A DNA stretch of 16,089 nt from Herpetosiphonaceae bacterium (GTDB lineage: Bacteria; Chloroflexota; Chloroflexia; Chloroflexales; Kallotenuaceae), in assembly GCA_030147335.1 (NCBI GenBank), contig JASKZZ010000135.1, positions 1 through 16,089 of the forward strand, in the 5' to 3' direction. Made by a program: the position numbers and the translations under genes. Shown one piece after another: positions 6,970 through 13,277 of the stretch (position 1 is its first letter; the number at the start of each line of letters is the position of its first letter). Below the pieces are notes generated by a model, which saw nothing but the letters and a program-made list of their open reading frames with translations, was not told the origin of the DNA and searched no databases.

Positions 6970-7589
6970 ATTAGTATCTGCATCCAGCTTAGCAGAGCGA
7001 GTACGCTAAAGCTAAGAATAATGCCTCCTGCCAACCGATTGATCCACTGCATATGCGTCGGCGTGAGGCGTGAACGAAATAAAGATACGCCGCTGCTCAA
7101 CGCTAGCCACCATAACGCCGAGCCAACAAATACTCCAATTACCAGCATGGCTTTTGCTGTGTAGCTGGTGTCCCCGCCGCTGATAAAGCTAGCAAAGATA
7201 GCGGTAAACGAAAAAATCGTCGCCGGATTCGTCAACGTCAGCACAAACGTGGAAGCGTACGCTGGCCCAAGCGCAACAACCTCAGCCTGCCCCAGTTCAG
7301 CTGCTGGACGCGTTCGATACATGCTTACGCCGAGATAGCACAAATACAGTCCACCAGACAATCGAAGCCATACTTCCTGGTTGCGCGCTAGTTCCGCCAC
7401 CACCGTCAGTCCAAATCCGGCAATACAGCCATAGAGCGCATCGGCAGTCGCAGCGCCCAACCCCGATGCAAAGCCAACTGCGCGCCCGTTGAGCAAAGTT
7501 CGTCGGATGCATAACACACCAATCGGGCCGACAGGCGCTGCAATTGAAAAGCCCAGTACAAGTCCTCGCAACAACATACCAATCTCCAT
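6966..7589 (-). CDS. LysE/RhtB-family amino-acid or metabolite exporter
   Basis: A small inner-membrane exporter of the LysE superfamily, which pumps amino acids or related metabolites out of the cell. The protein has 207 residues and about six hydrophobic spans. Family marks are LVLGFSIAAPVGPIGVLCIRR (from residue 10; GPIG at 21-24), LGAATADALYG (44-54) and LTNPATIFSF (119-128). I chose ATG 7589 because AGGAAAGG lies 9-16 nt upstream and it gives the usual family N-terminus. The frame remains open to 7637, but that would start inside a terminator hairpin. It sits downstream of a long structured leader with a promoter at 7794-7822 (see separate entries), so expression is probably controlled by premature termination. 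The substrate cannot be read from the sequence. The gene ends 4 bp into the convergent small ORF. Confidence 0.93.
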   Translation of the reverse strand: MEIGMLLRGLVLGFSIAAPVGPIGVLCIRRTLLNGRAVGFASGLGAATADALYGCIAGFGLTVVAELARNQEVWLRLSGGLYLCYLGVSMYRTRPAAELGQAEVVALGPAYASTFVLTLTNPATIFSFTAIFASFISGGDTSYTAKAMLVIGVFVGSALWWLALSSGVSLFRSRLTPTHMQWINRLAGGIILSFSVLALLSWMQILI

Positions 7590-7619
7590 CACCGCTGACC
7601 CTTTCCTGTTTCTGAACAC

Positions 7620-7649
7620 AAAAAATCGCCAGACCATTGTGGTCTGGCG
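7620..7649 (-). terminator. Conditional terminator in the LysE-family leader
   Basis: On the minus strand CGCCAGACCA (7649-7640), loop CAA, TGGTCTGGCG (7636-7627), then A and six T's (7625-7620). It ends only 30 nt before the LysE-family ATG and about 170 nt after the preceding gene's stop. No room for another promoter remains between it and the ATG, so it should act as an attenuator and not as a simple end-of-gene terminator. Its 5' arm is exactly complementary to an upstream segment (7690-7684). Confidence 0.8.
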
Positions 7650-7679
7650 TGCGTGAAGCTCAAAATGAGTTGGGCGCGA

Positions 7680-7784
7680 CTATCCAGACCTCCAGTCTGA
7701 CAACTGGTTGCTTTGCTGCTGGCGCTGCGCCTTTGAATTAAGATGTGACAGTAGCTGCGACATCATAGCTCTACACTCGATCAT
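7680..7784 (-). CDS. Possible leader peptide ORF, glutamine-rich
   Basis: A 34-codon ORF in the LysE-family leader, starting with ATG at 7784 right after the predicted transcription start, with further in-frame ATGs at codons 7 and 8. Codons 19-27 read AQRQQQSNQ, five glutamines in nine codons, and the peptide ends SDWRSG. Its TAG stop (7682-7680) lies immediately after the antiterminator segment, so a terminating ribosome would cover segment 2, and a ribosome stalled at the glutamine codons would cover segment 1. No good Shine-Dalgarno is present before either ATG, so translation is uncertain. It may be a chance ORF. Confidence 0.25.
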   Translation of the reverse strand: MIECRAMMSQLLSHLNSKAQRQQQSNQLSDWRSG

Positions 7785-7793
7785 GTTGTGTCC

Positions 7794-7822
7794 AAAATAG
7801 CAAGGGAAAGGGGCAGTGTCAA
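7794..7822 (-). promoter_or_regulatory. Promoter of the LysE-family transcription unit
   Basis: On the minus strand a consensus -35 TTGACA (7822-7817) is followed after exactly 17 bp by -10 TATTTT (7799-7794). Transcription would start near 7787. The -35 overlaps the TGA stop (7821-7819) of the preceding YacP-like gene. Confidence 0.75.
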
Positions 7823-8316
7823 CTACTTATTTCGTTGTCGTTGCCAAACTCGCGCAGCCAGTTATCGACTTCATTCCGTGAAAGCTTTGGTTCTGCGCGC
7901 TGACGACGCGCTACCATCCGTCGAGGCGTTCGCTCAGGTTGTTCAAGCTGTGTAGCAAAGCTAGTGGCGTCGATCACTGTTATGCCGCGCGCTTCGGCTA
8001 CGCGAGCTACTGCTCGGTCGCTGGTTACAACACAATAGCCGCGCGTATCGCTGATCTGCTCAATCAGTCGAGCAAGTCGTGCGTCAGCATCTTGTGGCGA
8101 GTGCGCGAATACTGCTCGTACCGCTGGCCGATCCAGTGTTTGCGGATGACCATACACGCCGCCGTCAAAAACAACTGTAACTTGCTTTCTATTTTGGCGA
8201 AGTACCCAGCGGTGCAGCATGTCCACCAGCTTTGCCTCATCGTCAGGGTCTTGCAAGCGAATGGTTCGACATTGACCAATGAGGTTGTGTCCATCAACGA
8301 TGTAGTGCATTGACAT
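7819..8316 (-). CDS. YacP-like NYN-domain protein (putative ribonuclease)
   Basis: A single-domain PIN-like NYN protein, 165 residues, related to Bacillus YacP/Rae1, which is a ribosome-associated endoribonuclease. Motifs are YIVDGHNLIG (5-14, metal-binding D8), VTVVFDGG (46-53, D51), SPQDADARLARLI (73-85, D76/D78) and VVTSDRAVA (96-104, D100). These match the acidic positions expected of NYN active sites. The C-terminal 40 residues are basic and end with LSRNEVDNWLREFG, a segment common in YacP-type proteins. The start is ambiguous between ATG 8316 (MSMHYIVDG) and ATG 8310 (MHYIVDG); only a weak AGG lies upstream. It is divergent from the receiver-only regulator across a 116-bp gap. Its stop is inside the -35 of the LysE-family promoter. 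The family assignment is firm; the RNA target is unknown. Confidence 0.9.
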   Translation of the reverse strand: MSMHYIVDGHNLIGQCRTIRLQDPDDEAKLVDMLHRWVLRQNRKQVTVVFDGGVYGHPQTLDRPAVRAVFAHSPQDADARLARLIEQISDTRGYCVVTSDRAVARVAEARGITVIDATSFATQLEQPERTPRRMVARRQRAEPKLSRNEVDNWLREFGNDNEISS

Positions 8317-8332
8317 GGCCTAAACCTGAAAA

Positions 8333-8354
8333 ACAACGTTGTGACAGACTGTCA
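8333..8354. repeat. Adjacent palindromes between divergent genes
   Basis: ACAACGTTGT (8333-8342) is a perfect 10-bp palindrome, overlapped at its last base by TGACAG-A-CTGTCA (8342-8354), a 13-bp palindrome with one central base. They lie 17-38 bp upstream of the YacP-like start and about 80 bp upstream of the receiver gene. They could be operator half-sites for a dimeric regulator. The GTTGTGACAGACTGTCA stretch resembles no site I can name. Confidence 0.4.
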
Positions 8355-8432
8355 TGAGTTCGTCATCATCGCCGCTACCATTGCGCGTTTCGATCCAGCA
8401 CAATATCGTTGTATTCGTATGTCGAGGACGTC

Positions 8433-8804
8433 GTGACATCACCATATTCCATCCTTGTTGCGGACGATGATCCGGGCATGCGGCGCTTACTGGTTCGAAT
8501 TGCTCAGTTCGTCGTGCCAGACGTTGCTGTCGTGGAAGCTGCAACTGGAGCCGAAGCCCTTGCTGCGCTCCAGCAAACGCAGTTTACCATCGTGATCACA
8601 GATTACCACATGCCGGGTTCTTCCGGCCTGGATGTAGTGCTGGCGGCCTATGCTCAATCGCCAGCCCGTCCAATTATTGTTGTTTCGGCACGCGCCGAAG
8701 TCGAGCCGGTTGTGCTTGCGGCAGGCGCTACCATGTTCTTTGCAAAGCCGTTTGCAGTCGAGCCAATGACTACTGCATTGCGTGCACTCCTTCCACCGGT
8801 GTGA
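8433..8804 (+). CDS. Receiver-only response regulator (CheY-like)
   Basis: A stand-alone phospho-acceptor domain of 123 residues with no output domain, so it presumably acts by protein-protein contact or in a phosphorelay. Key residues are the acidic cluster D11-D13 (VADDDPGMRRLL), phospho-acceptor D57 (VITDYHMPGSSG), S85 (VVSARAEVEP) and K105 (FFAKPF). The GTG at 8433 is preceded by GAGGA (8424-8428), which is a little close. An in-frame TTG at 8409 would add eight residues with no support. No kinase is nearby. It is divergent from the YacP-like gene, sharing a region with two palindromes. No clear terminator follows. Confidence 0.9.
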   Translation: MTSPYSILVADDDPGMRRLLVRIAQFVVPDVAVVEAATGAEALAALQQTQFTIVITDYHMPGSSGLDVVLAAYAQSPARPIIVVSARAEVEPVVLAAGATMFFAKPFAVEPMTTALRALLPPV

Positions 8805-8840
8805 ATCGATGAAAGGTTTTGCTTTGTGATTCCTGGTTTA

Positions 8841-8867
8841 TTGATTGTTTGACGCCCCTGGTACACT
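8841..8867 (+). promoter_or_regulatory. Likely promoter of the mazG operon
   Basis: TTGATT (8841-8846), a 15-bp spacer and an extended -10 TGG-TACACT (TACACT at 8862-8867). The short spacer is compensated by the TG extension. Transcription would start near 8874, about 80 nt before the mazG ATG. Confidence 0.45.
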
Positions 8868-8870
8868 GTA

Positions 8871-8943
8871 GATGAGCAGCAACGACATTAGCCGTGCTGC
8901 TCATCCTTGATACAGAACCTTGTGGGGAACGCTTCAAGCGTTC
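8871..8943 (+). promoter_or_regulatory. Two hairpins in the mazG leader
   Basis: GATGAGCAGCA (8871-8881) and TGCTGCTCATC (8895-8905) form a perfect 11-bp stem with a 13-nt loop right at the predicted 5' end of the mRNA. GAACGCTT-c-AAGCGTTC (8927-8943) is a second palindrome 10 nt before the ATG at 8954. No U-tract follows either, so they are not terminators. They could protect the mRNA 5' end or limit ribosome access; no Shine-Dalgarno is visible between the second hairpin and the ATG. Confidence 0.45.
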
Positions 8944-8953
8944 GTTAAACAAT

Positions 8954-10510
8954 ATGACAACCCTCACCATTATAGGTCTTGGCCCGGGCGGAGCTGAGCT
9001 ACTTACCGCCGAAGCCACCGCGCATCTTCAGCAAATTGATGCGCTGACTTTGCGTACCAAAATACATCCAACTGTTCCGCACCTCCCGTCGCATCTGCGC
9101 TTGTTCTCCTTCGATTCGCTGTACGAAACGGCAAGCGATTTTCAAGCGATCTATCAGCAGATTGCGACTGAGTTGGTTGAGCGTGTGGTGTGCGGTGAAG
9201 CAGTTACCTACGCAGTACCGGGTCATCCACTGATTGCCGAGGCGACAACTCGGCATGTGCGAACGCTTGCTACGGAGCATGGCATACAGGTTCGCATTAT
9301 TGCCGGTCTCTCGTTCGTCGAGCCTGTCTGTGAAGCGCTCGGCATCGATCCGTTTGAGCGTGGCCTCCAACTGGTTGATGCGCTTGATCTGGGTGTTCCT
9401 ACGCAATTTCCTCCCACTACAACACCTGAAACTCGCGCTTGGGCCGAAATCCAGAATGTCGGCGGATATGAGCCGCCTATGGTGCCGTTTCCACTCATTC
9501 CTACACATCCGGTGCTACTTAGCCAGCTTTATAATCGGCGTGTCGCTTCAGATGCAAAGCTAGCACTGTTAACACGCTATCCCGCAGAGCATCCACTAAC
9601 GCTTGTAAGTGCAGCTGGTATCGCTGGGCAGACACGTGTCCGAACTGTGCCACTACACGAGCTTGATCACCAGCTTGATCTCGATCACTTGACGGTTGCC
9701 TACGTGCCGCCGCTCGCTGTTCACGATGATGTTCGTGGCATCGAAGGCATCCAATGGGTGGTAGCGCGGCTGCTTGGGCCGCAGGGTTGTCCGTGGGATC
9801 GCGAGCAAACGCACCTGTCACTACGGCCCTACTTGCTTGAAGAAGCACATGAGGTGCTTGAAGCGCTTGATGCCAACGATTATGAAGCCGTAAGCGAAGA
9901 GCTGGGCGACCTGCTGTTGCAAATTCTGATGCACAGCGAAATGGCTCGTCAAGCAGGCAGTTATGATTTTGGAGATGTGACTGCTCATATTGCGACGAAA
10001 TTAATCCGCCGCCATCCCCATGTTTTCGGTGATCTTGCTGTTGGCGGCAGCGCCGACGTTTTGCGCAACTGGGAATCAATCAAGGCGCAGGAAAACGCAG
10101 CTAAGGGTAAAGCGCGCAGCAGCTTGCTGGATGGTATTCCGGCTAGCCTGCCATCGCTAGCCACAGCACAAAAGATTGGCAACAAAGCGGCCAAGGTTGG
10201 CTTCGATTGGCCAAACATAGATGGTGTATGGGCCAAGATCCACGAAGAGATACGCGAGATCGAGGCGGCTGAACCACACCAACGCAGCGAGGAGTTTGGC
10301 GATTTATTGTTTGTGCTGGCACGTCTCGCATCATGGCTTGATGTCGATGCAGAGACCGCGCTGCGTGAGGCCAATGGAAAGTTTCGTCGTCGCTTTGCAG
10401 AATGTGAGCGCCTGGCGAATGGCCGAGACCTTAAGCAATTCAATCCTCAACAGCTTGATGAGCTATGGGAACAGGCCAAACGTGTGGAGCTAACTGCTCC
10501 AAATGATTAG
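8954..10510 (+). CDS. mazG: MazG nucleoside triphosphate pyrophosphohydrolase fused to a tetrapyrrole-methylase-like domain (YabN type)
   Basis: A two-part housekeeping enzyme that hydrolyses non-canonical or excess NTPs to NMP and pyrophosphate. The N-terminal domain (about 1-240) resembles SAM-dependent tetrapyrrole methylases (LTIIGLGPGGAELLT at 4-18, YAVPGHPLIAEATTRH at 86-101) as in Bacillus YabN. Two MazG repeats follow. The first has GPQGCPWDREQTH (265-277), the metal-binding EEAHEVLEAL (286-295) and SEELGDLLLQ (304-313). The second has GFDWPNIDGVW (416-426), EEIREIE (431-437) and SEEFGDLLFVLARL (445-458). Length is 518 residues, slightly longer than YabN, partly because of a proline-rich insert around residues 149-185 of the methylase domain. 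I chose ATG 8954 because it starts directly at the conserved TIIGLGPG motif; an in-frame GTG at 8894 falls within a leader hairpin. No good ribosome binding site is visible. It is followed by the DUF951, nfeD and slipin genes on the same strand. Confidence 0.95.
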   Translation: MTTLTIIGLGPGGAELLTAEATAHLQQIDALTLRTKIHPTVPHLPSHLRLFSFDSLYETASDFQAIYQQIATELVERVVCGEAVTYAVPGHPLIAEATTRHVRTLATEHGIQVRIIAGLSFVEPVCEALGIDPFERGLQLVDALDLGVPTQFPPTTTPETRAWAEIQNVGGYEPPMVPFPLIPTHPVLLSQLYNRRVASDAKLALLTRYPAEHPLTLVSAAGIAGQTRVRTVPLHELDHQLDLDHLTVAYVPPLAVHDDVRGIEGIQWVVARLLGPQGCPWDREQTHLSLRPYLLEEAHEVLEALDANDYEAVSEELGDLLLQILMHSEMARQAGSYDFGDVTAHIATKLIRRHPHVFGDLAVGGSADVLRNWESIKAQENAAKGKARSSLLDGIPASLPSLATAQKIGNKAAKVGFDWPNIDGVWAKIHEEIREIEAAEPHQRSEEFGDLLFVLARLASWLDVDAETALREANGKFRRRFAECERLANGRDLKQFNPQQLDELWEQAKRVELTAPND

Positions 10511-10585
10511 CCCTGTGTCGTTGCTGATTTTTATTACAGTCCAGACATTATTCGCGAGCAAAACATTACTTACTATGGAACAGAT

Positions 10586-10855
10586 ATGTCGGAACCAATG
10601 CGCTTAGCTGTTGGCGATGTCGTGCAGATGCGCAAGCAACATCCTTGTGGCGGTGATACGTGGCGCATTGTTCGCATTGGCGCTGATATTGGCATTCGCT
10701 GTCTTACTTGCGATCGTAAAGTGTTGCTGCCGCGTTCTGAGTGCGAGCGTCGTATCAAGCGTGTCGTGTCGCGTGTTGCTAATGACGCTGATGACGCTGA
10801 CTCGCTGCAATCTCCGTTGCTGCAAAGCTCCAATAACGCAACTTCTTCGTCGTAG
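10586..10855 (+). CDS. DUF951 family protein with acidic/serine tail
   Basis: An 89-residue protein whose first 60 residues match the DUF951 family seen widely in Firmicutes and Chloroflexota: LAVGDVVQMRKQHPCGGDTWRIVRIGADIGIRCLTC, then RKVLLPRSECERRIKRV (quoted by ends LAVGDVVQMRKQHPCG and LLPRSECERRIKRV). Cysteines at positions 21, 39 and 42 and the HPCGG and LPRSE motifs are diagnostic. It is likely a small SH3-like beta barrel; its function is not established. The last 25 residues (NDADDADSLQ and on) are acidic and serine/asparagine-rich and look disordered; two copies of a 9-bp unit (ATGACGCTG) encode part of that tail. ATG 10586 has GGAA 6-9 nt upstream; ATG 10598 is an alternative start. 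It sits 75 bp after mazG and 17 bp before nfeD, probably in one operon. Confidence 0.85.
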   Translation: MSEPMRLAVGDVVQMRKQHPCGGDTWRIVRIGADIGIRCLTCDRKVLLPRSECERRIKRVVSRVANDADDADSLQSPLLQSSNNATSSS

Positions 10856-10872
10856 ATGCGTACTGTTATGTG

Positions 10873-12198
10873 ATGATAAAGTTTTTTCCACTGTGGCGTG
10901 TCACCTGTATCTTCATTGGGATACTAGCGTTCGGCGTATCTGTTTTGCCGGCGTTCACCCAAGCCCGCGGTCAGCTCTACTATGTCACGATTGATGAGGG
11001 TTTAACGATTCCAGCGGCTGGCCTGGTACGACGTGCGCTCCGGGAAGCAGAAGCTGCTGGCGCGACGGCGCTTGTCGTTGAGCTGCGTGGCGGTGGTTCG
11101 CTTTCGGCTACATGGCCGCTTGCACGTGAGCTTGCCGAAGCGCGCGTTCCCATCGTCACTTATATTGCTCCTCGTGGCGTTCGCAGCGGACCTGTTGGAA
11201 CACTGCTTACTACGGCGAGTCACGTAGCGGTAATGGCGCCAGGAGCATCAATGGGCTTTGCAGGGCCGCTGGTTGATGTGCCTGCCAACTTTTCGGCATC
11301 AACCCAACAGCTTGTGGTTGACGATGCTGTTAAACAACTTACCAACTGGGCACGTGAACGTGGTCGTAATGCAGATTGGATTGAACAGGCGGCACGTGAG
11401 GGCGCAATCATCGACGCGGAACGTGCGCGGCAGCTTGAGCCGCCCGTGATTGACGCGGTGGCATCAGAAGACGAGCTGTTGACCAGCTTGCAAGGGAGGC
11501 GGGTACGCCTTGCGAACGGTGACGAGCGTAATTTGGAATTACTTGGTGCACAAATACAACGCGTATCACCAACAGTATGGGAACGACTAGGTCAACTGAT
11601 CGCACTGCCTACAATTGCTTTCGTACTATTTGTTGTTGGTGGTATTGCCATTTACCTTGAGCTTGCAACGCCAGGTGTAGGTGTGCCCGGCATTGCGGGC
11701 GCGCTTCTGGTTATTGCTGCGCTGATTGGGTTTGCGCTGGGCGAGGTGCGTCCGCTAGCCGTGTTGATGTTAGCCGCTGGTCTGGTCCTAGTCGGGTTAG
11801 AACACGTCGTCATGTCACACGGTGGAATGACTCTCGCCGGTGTTGTGCTGCTTGTGCTTGGAGCACTCTTCTTAGTTGATCCCGCTCGTTCACCAGGACT
11901 TGCCGTCTCCTATGGAGCAATTGCTGGTGTCGCGGTGATGTTGATGGCGGCAGCGGCAGGGCTAGTTGCGCTAGCAGTGCGTGTCCGAACGCGTCAACCG
12001 GTTACTGGTCAGGAGTCGCTGGTCGGGCAGGTTGCAGAGGTTCGTCGCCCGATTGCTCCTGAGGGCATGGTTTTTATGAACGGCGCGTTGTGGTCGGCCT
12101 GGAGCGATCAAGGTCCGATGCATGAGGGCGAGTTGGTGCAAGTAGCCGGTGTTGAAGGGTTGCGCCTTTACGTCCGTAAACTAGATCAGAATACGTAA
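10873..12198 (+). CDS. NfeD1b-type membrane protein (ClpP-class protease-like domain, membrane helices, OB-fold)
   Basis: A membrane protein of the NfeD/STOPP family, the usual partner of stomatin-like proteins. Residues below are numbered from GTG 10870; subtract one for ATG 10873. Domains in order: an N-terminal signal or anchor helix (about 10-30, ending AFTQARG), a ClpP/SppA-like domain (about 35-210), a run of hydrophobic helices (about 238-382) containing ELATPGVGVPGIAGALLVI (264-282), and a C-terminal soluble OB-fold NfeD domain (about 388-438, SLVGQVAEVRRPIAPEGMVFMNGALWSA quoted by its ends). In protease-active relatives such as archaeal PH1510 the catalytic serine lies in an AS-AG-T motif before the MAPG segment. 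Here the aligned stretch is RSGPVGTLL with proline at the serine position (P108) and a serine two residues earlier (S106). The partner lysine (K155) is kept. The protease-like domain may therefore be inactive. No good ribosome binding site is seen. The slipin gene follows at 39 bp. Confidence 0.93.
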   Translation: MIKFFPLWRVTCIFIGILAFGVSVLPAFTQARGQLYYVTIDEGLTIPAAGLVRRALREAEAAGATALVVELRGGGSLSATWPLARELAEARVPIVTYIAPRGVRSGPVGTLLTTASHVAVMAPGASMGFAGPLVDVPANFSASTQQLVVDDAVKQLTNWARERGRNADWIEQAAREGAIIDAERARQLEPPVIDAVASEDELLTSLQGRRVRLANGDERNLELLGAQIQRVSPTVWERLGQLIALPTIAFVLFVVGGIAIYLELATPGVGVPGIAGALLVIAALIGFALGEVRPLAVLMLAAGLVLVGLEHVVMSHGGMTLAGVVLLVLGALFLVDPARSPGLAVSYGAIAGVAVMLMAAAAGLVALAVRVRTRQPVTGQESLVGQVAEVRRPIAPEGMVFMNGALWSAWSDQGPMHEGELVQVAGVEGLRLYVRKLDQNT

Positions 12199-12237
12199 AT
12201 TCATACGTACAAGAGTCTGTGAAGAAAGGGAATTGTG

Positions 12238-13191
12238 ATGGGTTTGCTAAGTGGTGCGAGTGCGCTGCTGTGTCTTGGTGCGTTGTTCTTCATTACTATC
12301 ATGTATTTTTTCTCGGCAGTGCGGGTCATTCCAGAATACGAGCGCGGCGTAATCTTTCGGCTTGGTCGGCTTGTCGGCGCCCGTGGTCCCGGTCTTTTCT
12401 TCGTGTGGCCGCCGGTTGAACGAATGGTACGTGTCGACACACGCGTAATCACCATGGATGTGCCGGCTCAAGAGGTGATTACGCTTGACAACGTGACGAT
12501 TAAGGTCAATGCGGTGTTGTATTTTATGGTTGTTGATCCGTCCAGAGCCGTCGTTAATGTGCTTGATTATATTCGCGCAACGATGCAAATTGCCCAAACA
12601 ACGGTACGTAGTGTCATGGGCAAGGTTGAACTGGACACGTTGCTGGCCGATCGCTCACGTATCAATACCGAGATTCAACAGATTATTGATGAGCAAACCG
12701 AGCCATGGGGTGTTAAGGTAACCATTGTTGAGATCAAGGATGTTGAACTGCCGCAAATGATGCAGCGTGCCATGGCACGTCAGGCTGAAGCGGAACGTGA
12801 GAAACGCGCAAAGATTATTCACGCCGAAGGTGAGTTTCAGGCGTCACGGCAGCTGGCGAAAGCGGCCGATGTGATCGCTAATGAGCCGGTAACACTGCAG
12901 CTGCGCTACTTACAAACACTGACCGAAATCGCTACCGAAAAGAACTCGACAATCTTGTTTCCGTTCCCGATTGACATTGTGCGACCATTCATGAATATGA
13001 TGGGCACAGCCGAGGAAAAAGAGGCGAAGAAAGCAGCGGCGCTACAAAGCGACCTGGTCGGTCTGTCGGTACGACCGGCCGCCCAAATTGCCGTTGATCC
13101 TCAATTGACCCAGGCTCCAATTGCCTCAAAAACCCGTCCTAGTGTGGATCCTGAGGTCCGGCAAACGGGTGATGGAAGCAGCCAGCCATAG
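12238..13191 (+). CDS. Slipin / stomatin-like SPFH (band 7) protein
   Basis: A membrane-anchored scaffold protein of the SPFH family, thought to organise membrane microdomains together with its NfeD partner. The protein has 317 residues. One N-terminal hydrophobic helix (about 5-28) is followed by the SPFH core: VRVIPEYERGVIFRLGRL (28-45), GPGLFFVWPPVERMVRVDTR (50-69), the TLDNVTIKVNAVLYF segment (82-96) and VIEL-type strand IVEIKDVELPQMMQRAMARQ (163-182). Next come a charged helical coiled-coil (about 180-210, AEAEREKRAKIIHAEGE) and a C-terminal hydrophobic stretch ILFPFPIDIVRPFM (about 239-252). The last 55 residues are low-complexity and probably disordered. ATG 12238 is favoured over the adjoining GTG 12235 because AAAGGG (12225-12230) is 7 nt away. 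It is the last gene before a bidirectional terminator. Confidence 0.96.
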   Translation: MGLLSGASALLCLGALFFITIMYFFSAVRVIPEYERGVIFRLGRLVGARGPGLFFVWPPVERMVRVDTRVITMDVPAQEVITLDNVTIKVNAVLYFMVVDPSRAVVNVLDYIRATMQIAQTTVRSVMGKVELDTLLADRSRINTEIQQIIDEQTEPWGVKVTIVEIKDVELPQMMQRAMARQAEAEREKRAKIIHAEGEFQASRQLAKAADVIANEPVTLQLRYLQTLTEIATEKNSTILFPFPIDIVRPFMNMMGTAEEKEAKKAAALQSDLVGLSVRPAAQIAVDPQLTQAPIASKTRPSVDPEVRQTGDGSSQP

Positions 13192-13223
13192 ATGTGTCTT
13201 TGTCGTTCCATGTTCATAAAAAC

Positions 13224-13256
13224 AAAACAAGCACCCATAGGGGGTGCTTGTTTTTT
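13224..13256. terminator. Bidirectional rho-independent terminator
   Basis: A 13-bp stem, AAAACAAGCACCC (13224-13236) with GGGTGCTTGTTTT (13242-13254), has a 5-nt loop and continues into a T-run on the plus strand. The A-rich left flank gives an equivalent T-run on the minus strand. It lies between the convergent slipin and GT2 genes and can end transcription from both sides. Confidence 0.9.
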
Positions 13257-13277
13257 ATTTGTTGATCTAGCCCAGCA

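Larger units (their letters stand above)
7590..7787 (-). promoter_or_regulatory. Structured leader of the LysE-family gene: candidate attenuator or riboswitch
   Basis: About 200 nt separate the predicted start of transcription (near 7787) from the ATG at 7589. Read on the minus strand, four short segments occur in order: 1, CAGAC (7699-7695); 2, GGTCTGG (7690-7684); 3, CCAGACC (7647-7641); 4, GGTCTGG (7635-7629). Segments 1 and 2 can form a 5-bp hairpin, 2 and 3 a perfect 7-bp duplex, and 3 and 4 the core of a 10-bp terminator with six U's. These are mutually exclusive, as in classical attenuators. Further upstream, a hairpin can form from GATGT-C-GCAG and CTGT-C-ACATC, and a GGCG-CAG-CGCC hairpin whose 5' arm could alternatively pair with GCGCC after segment 2. 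I see no T-box signature and match no named riboswitch. The leader architecture is seen directly; its function is inferred. Confidence 0.6.

Noticed and set aside
7620..7649. Simple end-of-gene terminator for the YacP-like gene
   Set aside because: It lies about 170 nt past that gene's stop, downstream of a consensus promoter, 30 nt before the next ATG, with an exact antiterminator complement upstream.
7590..7787. T-box leader
   Set aside because: The conserved T-box sequence (AGGGTGG-type antiterminator bulge) is absent and no specifier-loop stem is evident.
10776..10800. Tandem 9-bp repeat in the tail of the DUF951 gene
   Set aside because: Only two copies within a low-complexity acidic tail; most likely ordinary slippage, not a functional repeat.
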